Below, piece by piece: positions 1 through 12,900 of a stretch of 64,000 nt of DNA. The stretch comes from Liolophura sinensis (taxonomy: Eukaryota > Mollusca > Polyplacophora > Chitonida > Chitonidae): positions 19,852,017 through 19,916,016 of the forward strand of contig NC_088307.1 of assembly GCF_032854445.1 (NCBI RefSeq). Reading direction: 5' to 3'. The first letter of the stretch is position 1. The number at the start of each line of letters is the position of its first letter. The notes beneath the pieces are model-generated. The model had not been told where the DNA came from. It made no database searches and saw only the letters and a program-made list of their open reading frames with translations. The translations under genes were made by a program, and so were the position numbers.

Positions 1-660
1 AGTTTTCTAATGGGTTCTCCCAGAGAGCCAATTTCTTGAGATTGGTTTTAATACTCCACCTGATTTCCTCCACCTATAATCCTGGTTTCCTCTGAAAATA
101 CACCTATTTTTCTCTTGAAAGTAAACCTGATTTCCTCTGTTTGTAAACTTGGGTTCTTCTGCCCATAAACATGGTTTCTTCTACCCATGAACCTGGTCCT
201 CTCTAACAGTAAACTTGGTTTCCTCTGACTGTAAACTTGGTTTCTGCTGCCCACAAACATGGTTTCTTCTACCCATGAACCTGGTCCTCTCTAACAGTAA
301 ACTTGTTTTCTGCTGCCCATAAACATGGTTTCTTCTACCCATGAACCTGGTCCTCTCTACCAGTAAACTTGGTTTCCTCTGACTGTAAACTTGGTTTCTT
401 CTGCTTATACCCTTGTTCTTCTAATTTTAAGGACATATGTAAGTAGTGCTGAAAGCAAAGAATTACATTTCTCTCTCAGTTTTTTGGGAATGTAAAGATA
501 TGAATATGTTGGTTGTTAGAAGTTTGATGTCCTAACCATGTGAAAAAAAGGAACTCAATGTTCCTGCTACAGTTACATGTACATGTATATAGGTTAAAAC
601 GAACAGACCAGGTGTCCCAAAAATTAGAAGAATTAGGGTAAGTATGGTTTCCTCTGGCCA
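1..660. repeat. About 22-bp minisatellite in a MIGA intron, split by a MITE
   Basis: Tandem, imperfect units of about 21-22 bp of the form TAAACTTGGTTTCCTCTGAC run from about 45 to 407 and resume at about 641-672. Variants end in TGCCCA, TACCCA or AACAGT. An inverted-repeat element (408-640) sits inside the array. The short open frames here are by-products of the repeat. Confidence 0.8.
408..640. mobile_element. MITE-like element, copy 1 (28-bp terminal inverted repeats, TA borders)
   Basis: The right end (613-640) is the reverse complement of a 28-base end that also begins a second copy at 34981. The left end (408-435) is the same with a few changes. The element is about 230 bp, has no coding capacity and starts and ends at TA. 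This fits a non-autonomous Tc1/mariner-type element, but superfamily membership is inferred only from the TA border. Confidence 0.6.
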
Positions 661-762
661 TAAACTTGACTGTCACTATAGAAATGAAATATTCGAATGC
701 ATACATGTAGAAGAACAATCCAGTGTAAAGTGTGTAAGCATTTTGAGTTCTGTCATTTTCAG

Positions 763-3700
763 ATGTTACTCAAAGATGGAACTGTCAGAGAGCTTTTCAG
801 TGACATGGGCAGAGATCTGATATCTGATTTGCTCGTTAAAGGCAACAGGGTGAGTGACAGGCTTTATTCTTACTATTTTGTGATAAGGGCATTATTAAAA
901 AAAATTAAAAACAATGATTTTTTGGCCAATAATAAATTTTATTTGCTTGGGTTTGGTTTAGCTTTTTGTAAAACCTTCAAGTTTTTAAAAACAGGCAGAA
1001 AAAAGATATACAGTGTTTTACATGTAGAACACATTTCTCTCAGCAAATGAATGAAATGAACGTAAATTCAGAAATCTGTTTGCCTTTGTAGGATCCAGAT
1101 GAGTTCAGGGTGGCGTACGATGCCATGATGGATTACGTCAACAACCATGAGAACTGGGAAGAGATGGAGGAGGAGCTTAGAGGTCGTGGGGTCAGTACAA
1201 TAAGGGACCATCTTCAGTTTACACTGCATTTTCATTGATAGGCCTGCTTTGGCGCTTCTTCCAACATGTACATGCACCATGTTTTTAGTGATTGGGACAG
1301 ATTTTCAAAAATCAAATTAGATTATGATGAGAGTTTGATATTTGTCAAGAATTCACTGATAAATTTGAAGGCAAATGTTCTTCATTATTGCATTAAACAC
1401 TAATTGTTTTTTTAGCACCTTCCTCAAGCAGTGAACAATTCTGCAAGATTTTCTGGCATATATCTGTTGAGACATTTTTTTTTTTTTTTGAGACTGCAAA
1501 AATCAAACCTGTTACTGTATTACTTAATCATTTAATTAATCAACCTGTTCTTGAGTTTGTCTTTTTGATTATGCTGTTTTATCTACCACAGGTGAAATGT
1601 TTGTCATTTTACGATGTAGCCTTGGATTTTATCTTGATGGATGCGTTTGATGATTTGGAAACTCCTCCGTCATCTGTGTTAGCAGTTGTACAGAATAGGT
1701 GGCTATCTAATGGTTTTAAAGAAACTGTGAGTACATTTAACAAGACAGTTGATGTTTAAGTAAAGAGACACTGTTCAAATCCAACCGTGGACAGGGAAGG
1801 GGCCTCCTTGGCTCAGTTGGTTAGCGGGCTAGCGCAGCGTAATGACCCAGGAGTCTCTCACCAATGCGGTCGCTATGAGTTCAAGTACAGCTCATGCTGG
1901 CTTCCTCTCCGGCCGTAAGTGGGAAGGTCTGCCAGCAACCTGCGGGTGGTCGTGGGTTTCCCCCACGCTCTGCCCGGTTTCCACTCACCATAATGCTGAC
2001 CGCCGTCGTATAAGTGAAATATTCTTGAGTGCGGCGTAAAACACCAATCAAATAAATAAATAAATTGGACAGGGAATTTGTATATGAATGTGCCATCATA
2101 TAAGTGAAAAATTCTTGAATCTAGTGTTAAGCAGCAAGCAAATAAGTAAATCAACAAATAACGATACATATGGGGTCCTATAAAGTTTGTATGGGAATCT
2201 GGCCTTTCGTCGTGTGGTTAATTCAATTTTTGTATTGTTTCAAACAACTTTGTCAACAATTTAAACACAGTTTAGGAACCTAGACCCCTAAGCTCCTGTT
2301 CAGATTACATAGTTGTGTTGGACTTTAGCATATTTTGCCTTTGTCTCTGTCATACCATTAGACCAGGAAACTATGTCTAAGGCATTATTCCACAGGTTGT
2401 ACCCAAAAATCTCAGTTTTTGATATCATAATTATAAGAATTTTGGTGATTTCTGTTATTTCTCCAATCTTCATTGATTAATTATACATGTGTCTGAATGT
2501 TGCTGCTGTTTTGTCCCCCAGGCTTTATCCACGGCAGTGTGGTCTGTGTTAAAAGCCAAGCGGAGACTACTCCGGGTAGGTGTTGATATCCCATCTTCCG
2601 TGTCCATGTTAAAGGAGAAGAAAACATAAAAAATGGTGCCAAAATCACAAAGAGAGTAAAAACTTATTTGCAGATATGGTCTTTAATATTTTTTGTGATT
2701 TTTCTTTTCAGGAGAAAAGGGTATTTGAAAAATATTTGAAAAAAAAAAATGTTGAAAACCGCTTTTACAACTAACTTTTCACACTCATTTGTCCGAACTT
2801 GATATAATTTATGTTTTCTCCACCTTAAAGTTTTAAACCCTGTCTAGCTGCTAAACAACCGACTCAGAAATATCAACATTTTTGTGCAGTCTTTCTTAGA
2901 TTGTTTTTGTAGTTCTGTTATCACAATGTGGTTATTTTACAGGGTCCGATTGTTCAAAAGTGTATTAGACATTTTAAGTAAGACTTGAATCTTAAGGTCT
3001 CCACTCCTGCTCAGCTGTACGTGGGATCTTCTGCCGGCAACCTGCGGGTGATCATGGGTTCCCCCAGGCACTGCCCTCTTTCCTCCCATCATAATGCTGG
3101 TCGCTGTTGTATAAGGCAAATATTCTTGAGTATGGTGTAAAAGACCAGTCAAATAAATAAAAAAAAATATGTAAATCTTAATATCTCTGAAAAAAAAAAA
3201 CTAATGAGACTAACGATTATAGGGCTAGTGACAAGGTCATGAGGCACGTACAAGTAACGCTACGTACACGTAATTACCATGGCGACATAATACCTGCAGT
3301 CCTGGTTGCCATGGAAGTTAAGTGCACTTAACGTTTTTGTGCACTTTGTGAAATGGTGTCAAGAATCACACTTAGCTAAGTAAGCCTTTGACTACAATAA
3401 CAAAGTATTCATTGTATTATAAAGATACAACATGCACTTAGCTAAGGGCTACTTAACACAAAGTATGTTGCCCAGGCTGTGGCTTACTTACCCATATATA
3501 ATCAGTCTAAGATACTTTGATTCTGCCTTATTCATGTATTATGTCTTTGTGCGCGTATCCACTAATATTTTATATCCGTGCGCAAGCGCCAGAACACTTT
3601 TGGTTCGCTGGACATTCCATATCAGATGTAACATTAGATTATCAAGGTCACGCACTCTCTGCGCCAGAAAAATCTTCATTTACAGGTGTGTGATTGGTGT

Positions 3701-5562
3701 TTGTAAGTTTTGTTTTTTGTTTGCCTATTTTCCAGTTTCCCAATGGATTTATTTCCCATTTCTACGTCATCTCAGAACATGTGTCACCAGTTTTAGCTTG
3801 GGGATTCCTTGGCCCAGAATGTGAGCTGAAAGACATCTGTTTCTTTTTCAAGGTGAGTTTATGGTCAGCATGGATAGTGATTGCAAACTCGGCCTCATAT
3901 CAAAAATATGGAGCGAGAGGTCTAACCTTGAATTTCTAGGATACTTGAGAAGCGGGTTCAAACCCAGCTTGGACAGAGAATTTGTGAATTACGACCCTTT
4001 CACAGCTGGTTGGTCCTCAGTGTCAATAAACGATCGCCATTTGTACAGTTGAATGTTTATTCCACCAGTATGCTTTGGGAAGGTCTGTCAGCAACTTGCG
4101 GATGGTTGTGGGTTTCCTCCGGGGTTAGCCCGGTTTCCTCCCACCATAATGCTGGCCACCGTCGTAATAAATCAAATATCAATAATCAAATAAATAAATA
4201 AACCAATATGGTGTGCATTATGTCTAAATGACAAGAGGGAAAGTTCGTCAGTAACTTGCCAAAGGTCAATGGTTTATCCTGGACATCCTGTCTTCCCCTA
4301 CCCATGAAAGCGGACTGTCATTGTACAAGGGAAAACACATCTTGAGTATGGCATTAAACCAAGATCACATAAATGAAAAACTAAATTGTAGCAAAAATGC
4401 TGACAATCTTAATAAGAGTGTATAACTTTGATTTGAGATTGACACAGTCTTCATCCTTTGTGAGTTTTAAAGTTATCTATGTCCATTTAACTATGCCATC
4501 TTGCAGAGCCATAAAGCTTAAACATTATAGATCACGGCATGTTTTTATGTACAAACATCAGTTTTCTTTCTGACGAGGCCTGTGTTATAGTTTCAACCAA
4601 GGGAGATAATCTACTGTAGGTTTTTAGGTGCAGTTTTGCATAGTGGGTTGGCCGGTCAAATTGTTGCAGAGCCATTCTGGTGCACACACACTTTAGGCTA
4701 AACTTGCTAATATGTGACATGGGTACATAGTATGTACTAACGGTTATTATATAAAGATATGTTAAGCTTCTTGGGCAATTCAAAGGCCACGCAGTACAGT
4801 TCAGTGTAAAAACAAACTGTTCAGTCATTTCCGTACAAATTCCTGGTGTGACGTCATATTACCCCATTAAACGCTACTATGACTTCACCATACTCCAGTT
4901 GACGTCTCCTGCTCAGAAGACCACATCATCTGTTAATGGGCTTTAGTGTAGATTACCTCACTCCAGGAAAAATGACGTCATTCCAGGAAAAATGATGTTG
5001 TTCCAGGAAAAATGATGTTGTTCCAGGAAAAATGACGTCATTCCAGGAAAAATGATGTTGTTCCAGGAAAAATGACATCATTCCAGGAAAAATGACGTCA
5101 TTCCAGGAAAAATGTTGTTGTTCCAGGATAATGATATCACTCAAGGAATGTGTACGGAAATGGCCGAAAATTTTGTTTTGGTAAGCACTCTGTATTAGTC
5201 GGATTATTTGAAGATCTGAGAAAATTCATACATAATACATGTATATGAATGAACGCATGTTGTGCTGGACAGGACACCTTTCTTCTTCCATTCATCAATA
5301 AAAGAATCTTGGCTCAAATGGCTCTTTAAATTCATGCACGAGATTTACCAGAAAATGTACCACTACTTGCCTGCATTTGGTTTTTATGTCATACGTAAAC
5401 ATCGTTTTCATTATTGAATTTCAGGATCTGGTCCTCAGCTTTATCCGAGACATTTTCAGTTTTGAGAAATGTCGCTACACGACGCTAGAGGAATTATCTG
5501 CTGATATCCTGCGAGTGGCTAAGGAGAAGAATTTACTGGGCACAGAAAAACTGTCATCATGA
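763..5562 (+). CDS. MIGA: Mitoguardin (MIGA/FAM73), C-terminal six exons; 5' part outside window
   Basis: Mitoguardins are mitochondrial outer-membrane proteins that promote mitochondrial fusion and lipid exchange at contact sites. I read six coding exons: 763-849, 1092-1190, 1592-1726, 2522-2575, 3736-3852 and 5425-5562 (TGA stop). All have AG/GT borders and phase 0 joins, giving 209 residues. Recognition rests on the family's C-terminal block, for example LSFYDVALDFILMDAFDDLE, NRWLSNGFKET, SVLKAKRR, ISEHVSPVLAWGFLGP and a final segment with FEKCRYTTLEELSADIL. The N-terminal membrane anchors must be encoded upstream of base 1. The first exon listed starts at a splice acceptor, so its ATG is not the initiator. 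The last intron (3853-5424) holds SINE pieces and a CRE/STAT-like array. Whether it is the MIGA1 or MIGA2 type is moot in a non-vertebrate, where a single gene is expected. Confidence 0.93.
1755..2165 (+). mobile_element. SINE-C copy interrupted by a SINE-A insertion
   Basis: The older SINE-C is recognised by its B-box region (GTTCAAATCCAACCGTGGAC) followed by the family sequence ACAGGGAATTTGTATATGAA, and by the tail around 2097-2150. The younger SINE-A fills 1799-2066 inside it. Confidence 0.65.
1799..2066 (+). mobile_element. SINE-A, full length, with 10-bp target duplication
   Basis: SINE-A is the commonest family here. It has a tRNA-like head with an A box (TGGCTCAGTTGGTTAGCG) and a B box (GAGTTCAAGTMCAGCTC), a body containing AGCAACCTGCGGRTGGTCGT and CACCATAATGCTG, and the tail TTGAGTACGGCGTAAAACAC plus AATA repeats. 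The perfect target duplication GGACAGGGAA is at 1789-1798 and 2067-2076. This copy sits in the MIGA intron between the exons at 1592 and 2522. Confidence 0.9.
3000..3170 (+). mobile_element. SINE-A, 5'-truncated
   Basis: Only the body (GGCAACCTGCGGGTGATCAT) and tail are present. The tRNA head is missing and the divergence is moderate. Confidence 0.75.
3885..4050 (+). mobile_element. SINE-C fragment starting about 30 bp after a MIGA exon
   Basis: It carries the SINE-C B-box region GGGTTCAAACCCAGCTTGGA followed by CAGAGAATTTGTGAA. It starts about 30 bp downstream of the exon ending at 3852. Its 3' part is replaced by a SINE-A piece. Confidence 0.6.
4066..4204 (+). mobile_element. SINE-A, 5'-truncated
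   Basis: Body and AATA tail only (CAGCAACTTGCGGATGGTTG, then CACCATAATGCTGGCCACCG). A more decayed copy of the same body follows at about 4236-4380. Confidence 0.7.
4961..5135. repeat. 20-bp tandem array of TTCCAGGAA plus CRE-like palindromes
   Basis: The unit is TTCCAGGAAAAATGANNTNN. Seven perfect TTCCAGGAA palindromes start at 4981, 5001, 5021, 5041, 5061, 5081 and 5101. Perfect TGACGTCA occurs at 4973, 5033 and 5093, exactly 60 bp apart, so there is a 60-bp higher-order unit. A further TGACGTCA lies outside the array at 4849. The array is in the last MIGA intron. The repetitive peptide in its reverse frame is not a gene. Confidence 0.9.
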
Positions 5563-8500
5563 ATATTGTTAATATGTTAGGATTTTAAAATTTAATTTGT
5601 CTAAAGTTATGATATTATAATAATAATAATAGCCCATAATATTAATGATAATATTTATTATTATGATAATTCAGCATTGTACATGAAGAGATGTTGTATC
5701 AGTTGACAGTGTTCATTGTATTAAAATGTTGACATTTGATACATGTAGCCTGTTGTTAGCCATGTTGACTGGTGCAAAATGTCAACGGGGCTAACGATGG
5801 GTGGCCCTTATATTCATGCTGTATTTAAAGGGATACAGAATCAGTTCTGATTAGCTGCTGTGAGAGACAGGCCAGTCCAGGCTTACTGTAGCCTGAGCAG
5901 AAGTTTAGTTATGACAGATTTATTCAAACCAAGATTTATTTATTGACCAAGGCTACAAGCACCCAGCAAACCCTATCTCCATTCTCGGCCAACCAGCGTT
6001 GATTTTGTATCCCGTTAAGGGTATGAAATGACTGTTATGATGCTCATGAATATGTACAGTGAACAAATAGCATGAGCATATGGAATGATATTGACTTGAG
6101 GTTCTAGAGGGACCTCTGTCACTGATGTTAAATATGACAATGCCACTTAATATTCTTACCCCAAAATCTGTATAAAAAAATTTGTCTGCATTTTACCCAG
6201 AATTGTATTCAGGGGCCAAACAGTGGCGCATAACATATGCATAATAATTGGTTGTCCCAAACTTGTCCCGGAAATCCATAGTTAGTTTTTGTTTAACAAG
6301 TATGGTATGAAAGAGAGAAGTTGAAATGTGAAATATGTATATCCCAGATTGTTCCTTTAGCTAAAATTTAACATCATATTGTTAGTGTCTTTTCGATGTC
6401 TGGGAGGGAATGTAGGTTTTCATGTCGTCTGTTTTGTCAATCTGTCCTGAAACAGTTTTCCAGACTATTTTTTTGTTTTCATAAACATTGTTCATGGTAT
6501 TTAATTGAAACTTAATATGTGACTTCAGATCAAGTTCCATTTTCAAGTTATTTCGTCCATATTCCTAAAAAAAAATTGACCGATTTTATCCATACATGTA
6601 CGTGTATATTTGGATGAGACAAACCTGTAATATTTACATGTATTTCAAGAATGTGTGGTGTTACAACTTGTCTTGATTTGTTAGTACAAGTATCTTGATT
6701 TTTTATTACAAGTAAGTATCTTTATTTTTTATTACAAGCATCTTCATTTTTTATTACAGGTGTCTGGATTTTTTATTACAGTACCATGTCTGACTTTTCT
6801 TTTTGCCCCAAACAAGACATCATCATCTGACTAAAAAATTGTTCAGCACAATGTTACATCGCAAGCATTCGTTCATTCATTCTAAACAAAGCAAACATCT
6901 GTTCAGTAGAAATGATTTTCCCCAACCTATATTATGCTAGAATCTTAAGTTTGTAAATTTAAAGACTACTTATGGTTCAGTAAATAACATTGTTTTATTG
7001 TTGTTATTTGATGTTCATTGGAGATCACTTTAGTCCCACAAAAATATGGCAAAGCCTACACATTCAGCTCTGACTGAAACCATGTGTTACACGTGGGAAA
7101 GTTTGTTACTGATTTGCAAAAGTTCATGGTTTTATCCAGGCACTCCATGTGAGAAATTCTGGATTTCATCATTAAACAATAATCAGTAAATAAATAAATA
7201 AATAAATAAATAAAGATGTAAAGTGAATTTAATGTACAGGCTTTACAGCTAGCCTTATATACAAGACAAATATTTGTAAAAATCTATGAAAATTTGGCAT
7301 CACATCACATTGCAATTGTTTCCATTTTTTGTGAGTTAATTTTGGTTTCATTTAAGGTATAAAGGTAATGTTTGACTAGAATCATGATACATGTAGTAAA
7401 AATTATAATTCAGTTGAAATACATAACTTCTTTGTAAACTCTTGTAGTCTTTCAGTCTTAAGGGCTCACAATTCCAGGGAGTTATTTGCTCAGGTTCGGT
7501 TTTGCAAAAATGAATTTGAATAGATTTCATAAAGGCTTGTGTGGCGATAAATTTATTTGATAATTTTAATTAATGTTATGATTTTAATCCATTGTTTTTT
7601 AGAGAGACTGTTTTCTTGTACACAAACAGGTAACTGACTATTGTTATATCAAACATGCAAGATTTTCCACCTGGTAATTAGTGTATTTTTTAAAGCAGGA
7701 GTATTGAAAGTATAAGTATTGATGAAAACGAAATTGTGATTTTATTTTATAGAACCTATCTTGGCATTTTTAAAAATTTTTTTGAAAATCCAAATTTTCA
7801 AGTGTATTTCTGTATGTGTGTATGTTTTTTTTATGTCCCTTCTTAATTCTATTCAGGAAAGCACTTTCATAATGTCCAGAATAGGGGAGGGTTGAGTTTT
7901 AAACTCTTTCTGTGTTACAGGTAAAAGCAATCCTACTGTATCGTGTGATTTATAAAAAATGTCAACCAGCTTTAAAAGTGCCGATGTCTTGTCCCATTGT
8001 GTTCCAGAGGTACAAGTGACACACTTAGTCGCCACGATATGGCTGAAATATTGCCGATGTGGCGGTTAAGATAATCATTCATTCTTTCATTTAGAAACCA
8101 CTCAAAGTTCACCTGTGTTCAGCTCCAGAATTTTCTCTATCATTCATGTCTAAATGACTTTTTTGGAAGCTTTTATAGTAGCCAGTGTTATAGTAAATGT
8201 GATCAAAAACAGTTTCCTAACATTTTTGACAGGTCAGGACTTGTTTTTTTTTTTGTACATTTAGTGATAAAAGCTTGCGAATTAGAAACTTCCCTAGTCT
8301 TTATCCCATTGGTTAGTAATTTCAGGAGTATCAGTGTTTTAGGTTGTTACATCTACAACTCAAACCACCCGTGACTCAAAGGACTTCAATTTAAGCGGGG
8401 CCTCCGTGGCTCAGTAGGTTAAAGCGCTAGCGCAGCGTAATGACCCAGGAGTCTCTCACCAATGCGGTCCGCTGTGAGTTCAAGTCCAGCTCATGCTGGC

Positions 8501-9498
8501 TTCCTCTCCGGCCGTACGTGAGAAGGTCTTCCAGCAACCTGCGGATGGTCGTGGGTTTCCCCCGGGCTCTGCCTGGTTTCCACCCACCATAATGCTGGCC
8601 ACCGTCGTATAAGTGAAATATTCTTGAGTACGGCGTAAAAACACCAATCAAAAAAAAAAAAAAAAAACAAATCAATCAATTTAAGCCGTCAGAAGCACAA
8701 TGTGTCAAGAGCACAAATGACTAGACTTTTGGAACTGTGGTGAATAACCTAACATTTCAAATGACCAAAAATTTCACCCGTGATGATTCTTGCCTATTCT
8801 TATACCACTTAGAAAGTTGCCTTGAGATATGTCTGGAAAGTAGGGTGATATCCTTCAGAAAAAATGTAAGTTTCATCTTGTATAACATTTATTTGCTTTC
8901 TTGAGGCAAAATTTTAGGTTGTTCACAGTAAATGCTGTGAGCTGTACCTGACCTTGTATGCCTAAAAGTTAAGCTTAATTACCAGTGATTATCATCATAA
9001 TATTTTTATTTCCTTTGTTTCCAGCATAATATGGCTAAATGGGTTTTTTTTGTTTTTTTTTTCAGAATGCCAGTGAGCACTTATTATATTTCTGTATATG
9101 TTTATTTATGCAGTATACCCATGTAGATCTGTGTATATTTCTGTGTGGAATGCCAGTGTGTATGACAGACATCTATTTTATGTGTGATGTGAATGATCAA
9201 AAACAGATGTACTTGATTGTAGAGCAAGACACATTGTCAATACAGTTTCTGTATGCAAGACTCTGAATTCCTGTAGTTTGTCCTCTGTCCTGTAAGGATC
9301 ATATGTTGTTGTTTGAAAGAAAAAGACAATGAAAAATATAGCTTTGGCAATTACGGAATAACCCCATGTTGTTTCTTTCTGGTATCGAAGCTGGAAATGT
9401 GATTTAAAAAAGGAAAGAAAAAAGAGCCATCATGTACACAAAAAATTTAGCCAACTGCTGTATTTACTATCTTTTGTATGATTGTAAATGTTGTTAAT
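5563..9498. other. MIGA 3' UTR and MIGA-CACFD1 intergenic DNA
   Basis: The first part must include the MIGA 3' UTR, whose end cannot be fixed from sequence. Contents seen: an AT-rich inverted repeat at 5611-5672; short tandem units with TTTTTTATTACA at about 6660-6785; a decayed SINE-A-like tract at 7090-7216; and a full SINE-A at 8397-8675. No exon-like segment with both splice borders and coding character was found. Confidence 0.5.
8397..8675 (+). mobile_element. SINE-A, full length, with 11-bp target duplication
   Basis: Complete head, body and tail. The tail ends in a pure A run instead of AATA repeats. The target duplication TCAATTTAAGC is perfect at 8386-8396 and 8676-8686. Confidence 0.9.
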
Positions 9499-9503
9499 AG
9501 TTC

Positions 9504-9708
9504 TTTTGTATATTGATTTACCGTACTAGAAAGACTTCACGCCATTCTATAGTCTAGCACAGTAATACACCAGAGAAAGATAAGACAACACGTCTTCATC
9601 GTTGAAGGCCCCAAGCCGCACTGCTTTATTCAGAGAAGACCGCATGGCATGTACATCAGTATGCAAAGTGATACCTCACTGATACGTCACAAGACGTGAT
9701 ATATTACA
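9504..9708 (-). repeat. 3' LTR of the Ty3-type element
   Basis: 205 bp, identical to the partner at 14187-14391 except for two substitutions. It lies downstream of the gag-pol stop in the element's sense direction, directly after the polypurine tract. Confidence 0.93.
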
Positions 9709-9957
9709 CTCCTCCCTTTTTAGATACGAAGTAACCTTGAGAACATTAACAAAGTTTCAATTAACTTTTAACTTCTTTAAACCTTGTAACATTTTGTTTC
9801 TTACAACAATGTTTCATTTTACTTAGATACATTTTATGACACCAACATTAAAACAATGTCACAAGTTTGCTCTAAAAAAAACAGTCAACAACCAAGACAT
9901 AAAATCTGAGTACATATGTATCTAGAACTTTAGAACAGCTGCAGCACTGAATACATA

Positions 9958-12900
9958 TTACAAATCAAGTCTTCGTGGAGGTCTACTTACTCTACCAGAC
10001 CTTCGAGGAATAAACACAGGAGAATCACATGACACAGTGTCATCAGGTTTACAATCTTGATCAAAAACTTTCGGTGTACATTTAGTAGATTCAGGTAAAG
10101 CTACTGCTTCCTTTATTGGACTTGGCACATTAGTTTGTACACTCGGATCATTTACATGTGGATTTCTGACAATGCTTGGATTATTTGGTGCAACACATGT
10201 ATCCTTCCCTAGTAATACGTCATTTGGATTTTGATCAGATTTAACATTTACAGAGTCATCACAAATAAGATGATCAGCATGAACATAGCGTTTGTTATTA
10301 CCTGGAACTCGCACAATATAAGTGTGAGGACCTTTAATTGCAACAATGGTACCGGGGATCCATTTTACCTTTCCTCCCCTGATATTTCTTACCCGTACAT
10401 GCTGATACAAATCAAATTTACGTACAGTGGGATTCAAACCATCGTGATGAAATTTGCCAGCTGTCTGTTTTCTTTCTACCTTTCTTTGTAAGTTAGGCTT
10501 TAACAAAGACAACCTAGTTCGCGGCGTTCGCTTCAGAAACAACTCAGCTGGCGTAATACCAGTCGTAGTGTGAGGAGTATTTCTGTAACATGACAGAACA
10601 TGGGCTATTCTACTTTGAATACTCTCAGACTTTTCACACTTTTTGAACATTCTCTTAAAGCTCTGAACATTTTTCTCAGCTAACCCATTACTTGCAGGAT
10701 GGTAAGGGGGACACAAAGTATGATCAATATCATTACATTTCAAAAAATCAGAAAACAAATCAGCAATGAACTGGGGTCCATTGTCTGAAACAATTTGTTG
10801 CGGTAAACCATACCTTGCGAACAAAGACCGAAGAACAGTAATAGTAGCACTTGCTGTGGTACTTGACATTGGAAAACATTCTAACCACTTAGAATAACTG
10901 TCGACTACAATAAAAAATTGCTGACCATCGATTTCAGCAAAATCAACATGAATTCTCTGCCATGGCTCTGTAGCCCAAGGCCACAATAACAAAGGTACAG
11001 ACTTAGGCACTTTTTGTGATTCTACACAACTCGGACATGTTCTGACTAAGTCTTCTATATCTTGATCTAATCCAGGCCACCAGACGAAAGATCTAGCCAA
11101 AGCTTTCATCCTACACATGCCGGGATGACCATCATGTAATTCATTTAACAACACTTCTTGAAGTTTAGTTGGTACAACTACTCTCCTACCCCATAATATA
11201 CAACCATCATCAATTGACAATTCATCTCGTTTTGACCAATAGGGTTGCAAAGTCATATCAGTACAATAATTTGGCCAACCTGAAGATGTAAAATCTAACA
11301 CTTTACATAATGTAGCATCTTTACATGAAAAATCAGCTATCTGTTTAGCTGTCACAGGTAGATCGCTTAATACTGTACTACAAATATACATTTCATCAGG
11401 ATCTGCAGTGTGAGAATCATCCACTGGTAATCTACTTAACATATCTGCATTTGCATTATTTTCTGAAGATCTGTATACAATATCATACGAATATCCACTA
11501 AGCAACAATGCCCAGCGCTGCATCCTAGCTGCTGCTAATGCAGGAATACCAGATTTGGAACCAAAAATTCTTGTTAGGGGTTGATGATCAGTTACAAGGG
11601 TAAATTTCCTACCAAACAAGTACAAATGGAATTTCTTAATTCCATACACAATTGCCAATGCTTCTTTCTCTATTTGTGCATAGTTCTTCTCTGCACAACT
11701 TAATGTACGTGATGCATAAGCTACAGGTCTTTCTGAACCATCATTCAACTTATGGCTTAACACAGCTCCTAATCCATAAGGACTTGCATCTACACTTAAT
11801 ACTAAACGCATCTTAGGATTATAGTGCATAAGCACGCTATCACCTGTTAAAACAGTCTTAGCATATTGAAAAGAAGTTTCACACTCTTTAGTCCATTTCC
11901 ACATTACTGACTTGTTAAGTAACGAATACAAAGCATGTAATTTTGATGACAGATTTGGTACAAATTTACCATAGTAATTCAACATTCCAAGAAATGACTT
12001 AAGTTCTGACACATTCTGTGGTCTAGGTGCATTTCTAATTGCATCTGTCTTGCTTTGCAATGGTTTTATACCCTCAGCACACAGCTTATGACCCAAAAAT
12101 GTCACACTTTCTTTGAAAAATTCACATTTTTCTCCATTTAACTTGACATTGTGTTTCCTCAATCTAGAAAATACTTTCTCTAACACAACAAAATGCTCTT
12201 TCTCAGTTTCAGTTGCTACAAATATATCATCCATGTAACATAGCACGTGATCAATATTTGACAATATTTTATCCATAGTAGCCTGAAAAATGGAAGGCGC
12301 TGTTTTGACACCAAAACATAACCGTTTAGTTGCTAACAATCCTTTGTGAGTATTTAACACAAGCAACTTAGCAGATTCATCATCTAAATAAAGCTGATTA
12401 AATGCACTAGTCAAATCTAGTTTTGAAAACACTTTTGGCTGTGAACCATACTGGGATATCTTAGCAAACAGATCTTGAGTATTTGGTAATTTATATCCAT
12501 CATCTTTAATCAATTCATTAACTGCTTTATAATCACCACACACTCTAATAGACTTATTAGGTTTCACAACATGGACTGTCGGTGAAGCCCATTCACAACT
12601 GTCAACTGGATACAAAATCTCTGATTCAATCAATCGGTCATATTCTTTTTCAACATCTCCAAGCAAAGAATATGGTACAGGTCTAGCCTTCTGATATACT
12701 GGTTTAACATTATCTTTCAATGCCAATGATGCTTTAAAACCTTTAATACCATTACCTTCATACGTAAACAGTACACTGTTCTGTCGTAACAGCTCATTGA
12801 AACAATCAGAAAAATCATCAGACTGCGGTACATGTTTAGGTAACTTCTTTGTTAGACCAACTTCATTTACAGTGAAAATACTTTGCCAATCCAATTTGAT

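Noticed and set aside
697-1050. 117-residue frame starting at 697 as an independent gene
   Set aside because: It contains the real MIGA exon 763-849 but reads on through its donor into the intron.
1799-1900. tRNA gene suggested by A and B boxes (also at 8397, 20010, 44634 and others)
   Set aside because: The same sequence recurs with an identical long body, tail and target duplications, so these are SINE heads; no intact cloverleaf was found.
4953-5144. Repetitive 63-residue protein on the minus strand
   Set aside because: It is a translation of the 20-bp array, with no splice or start context.
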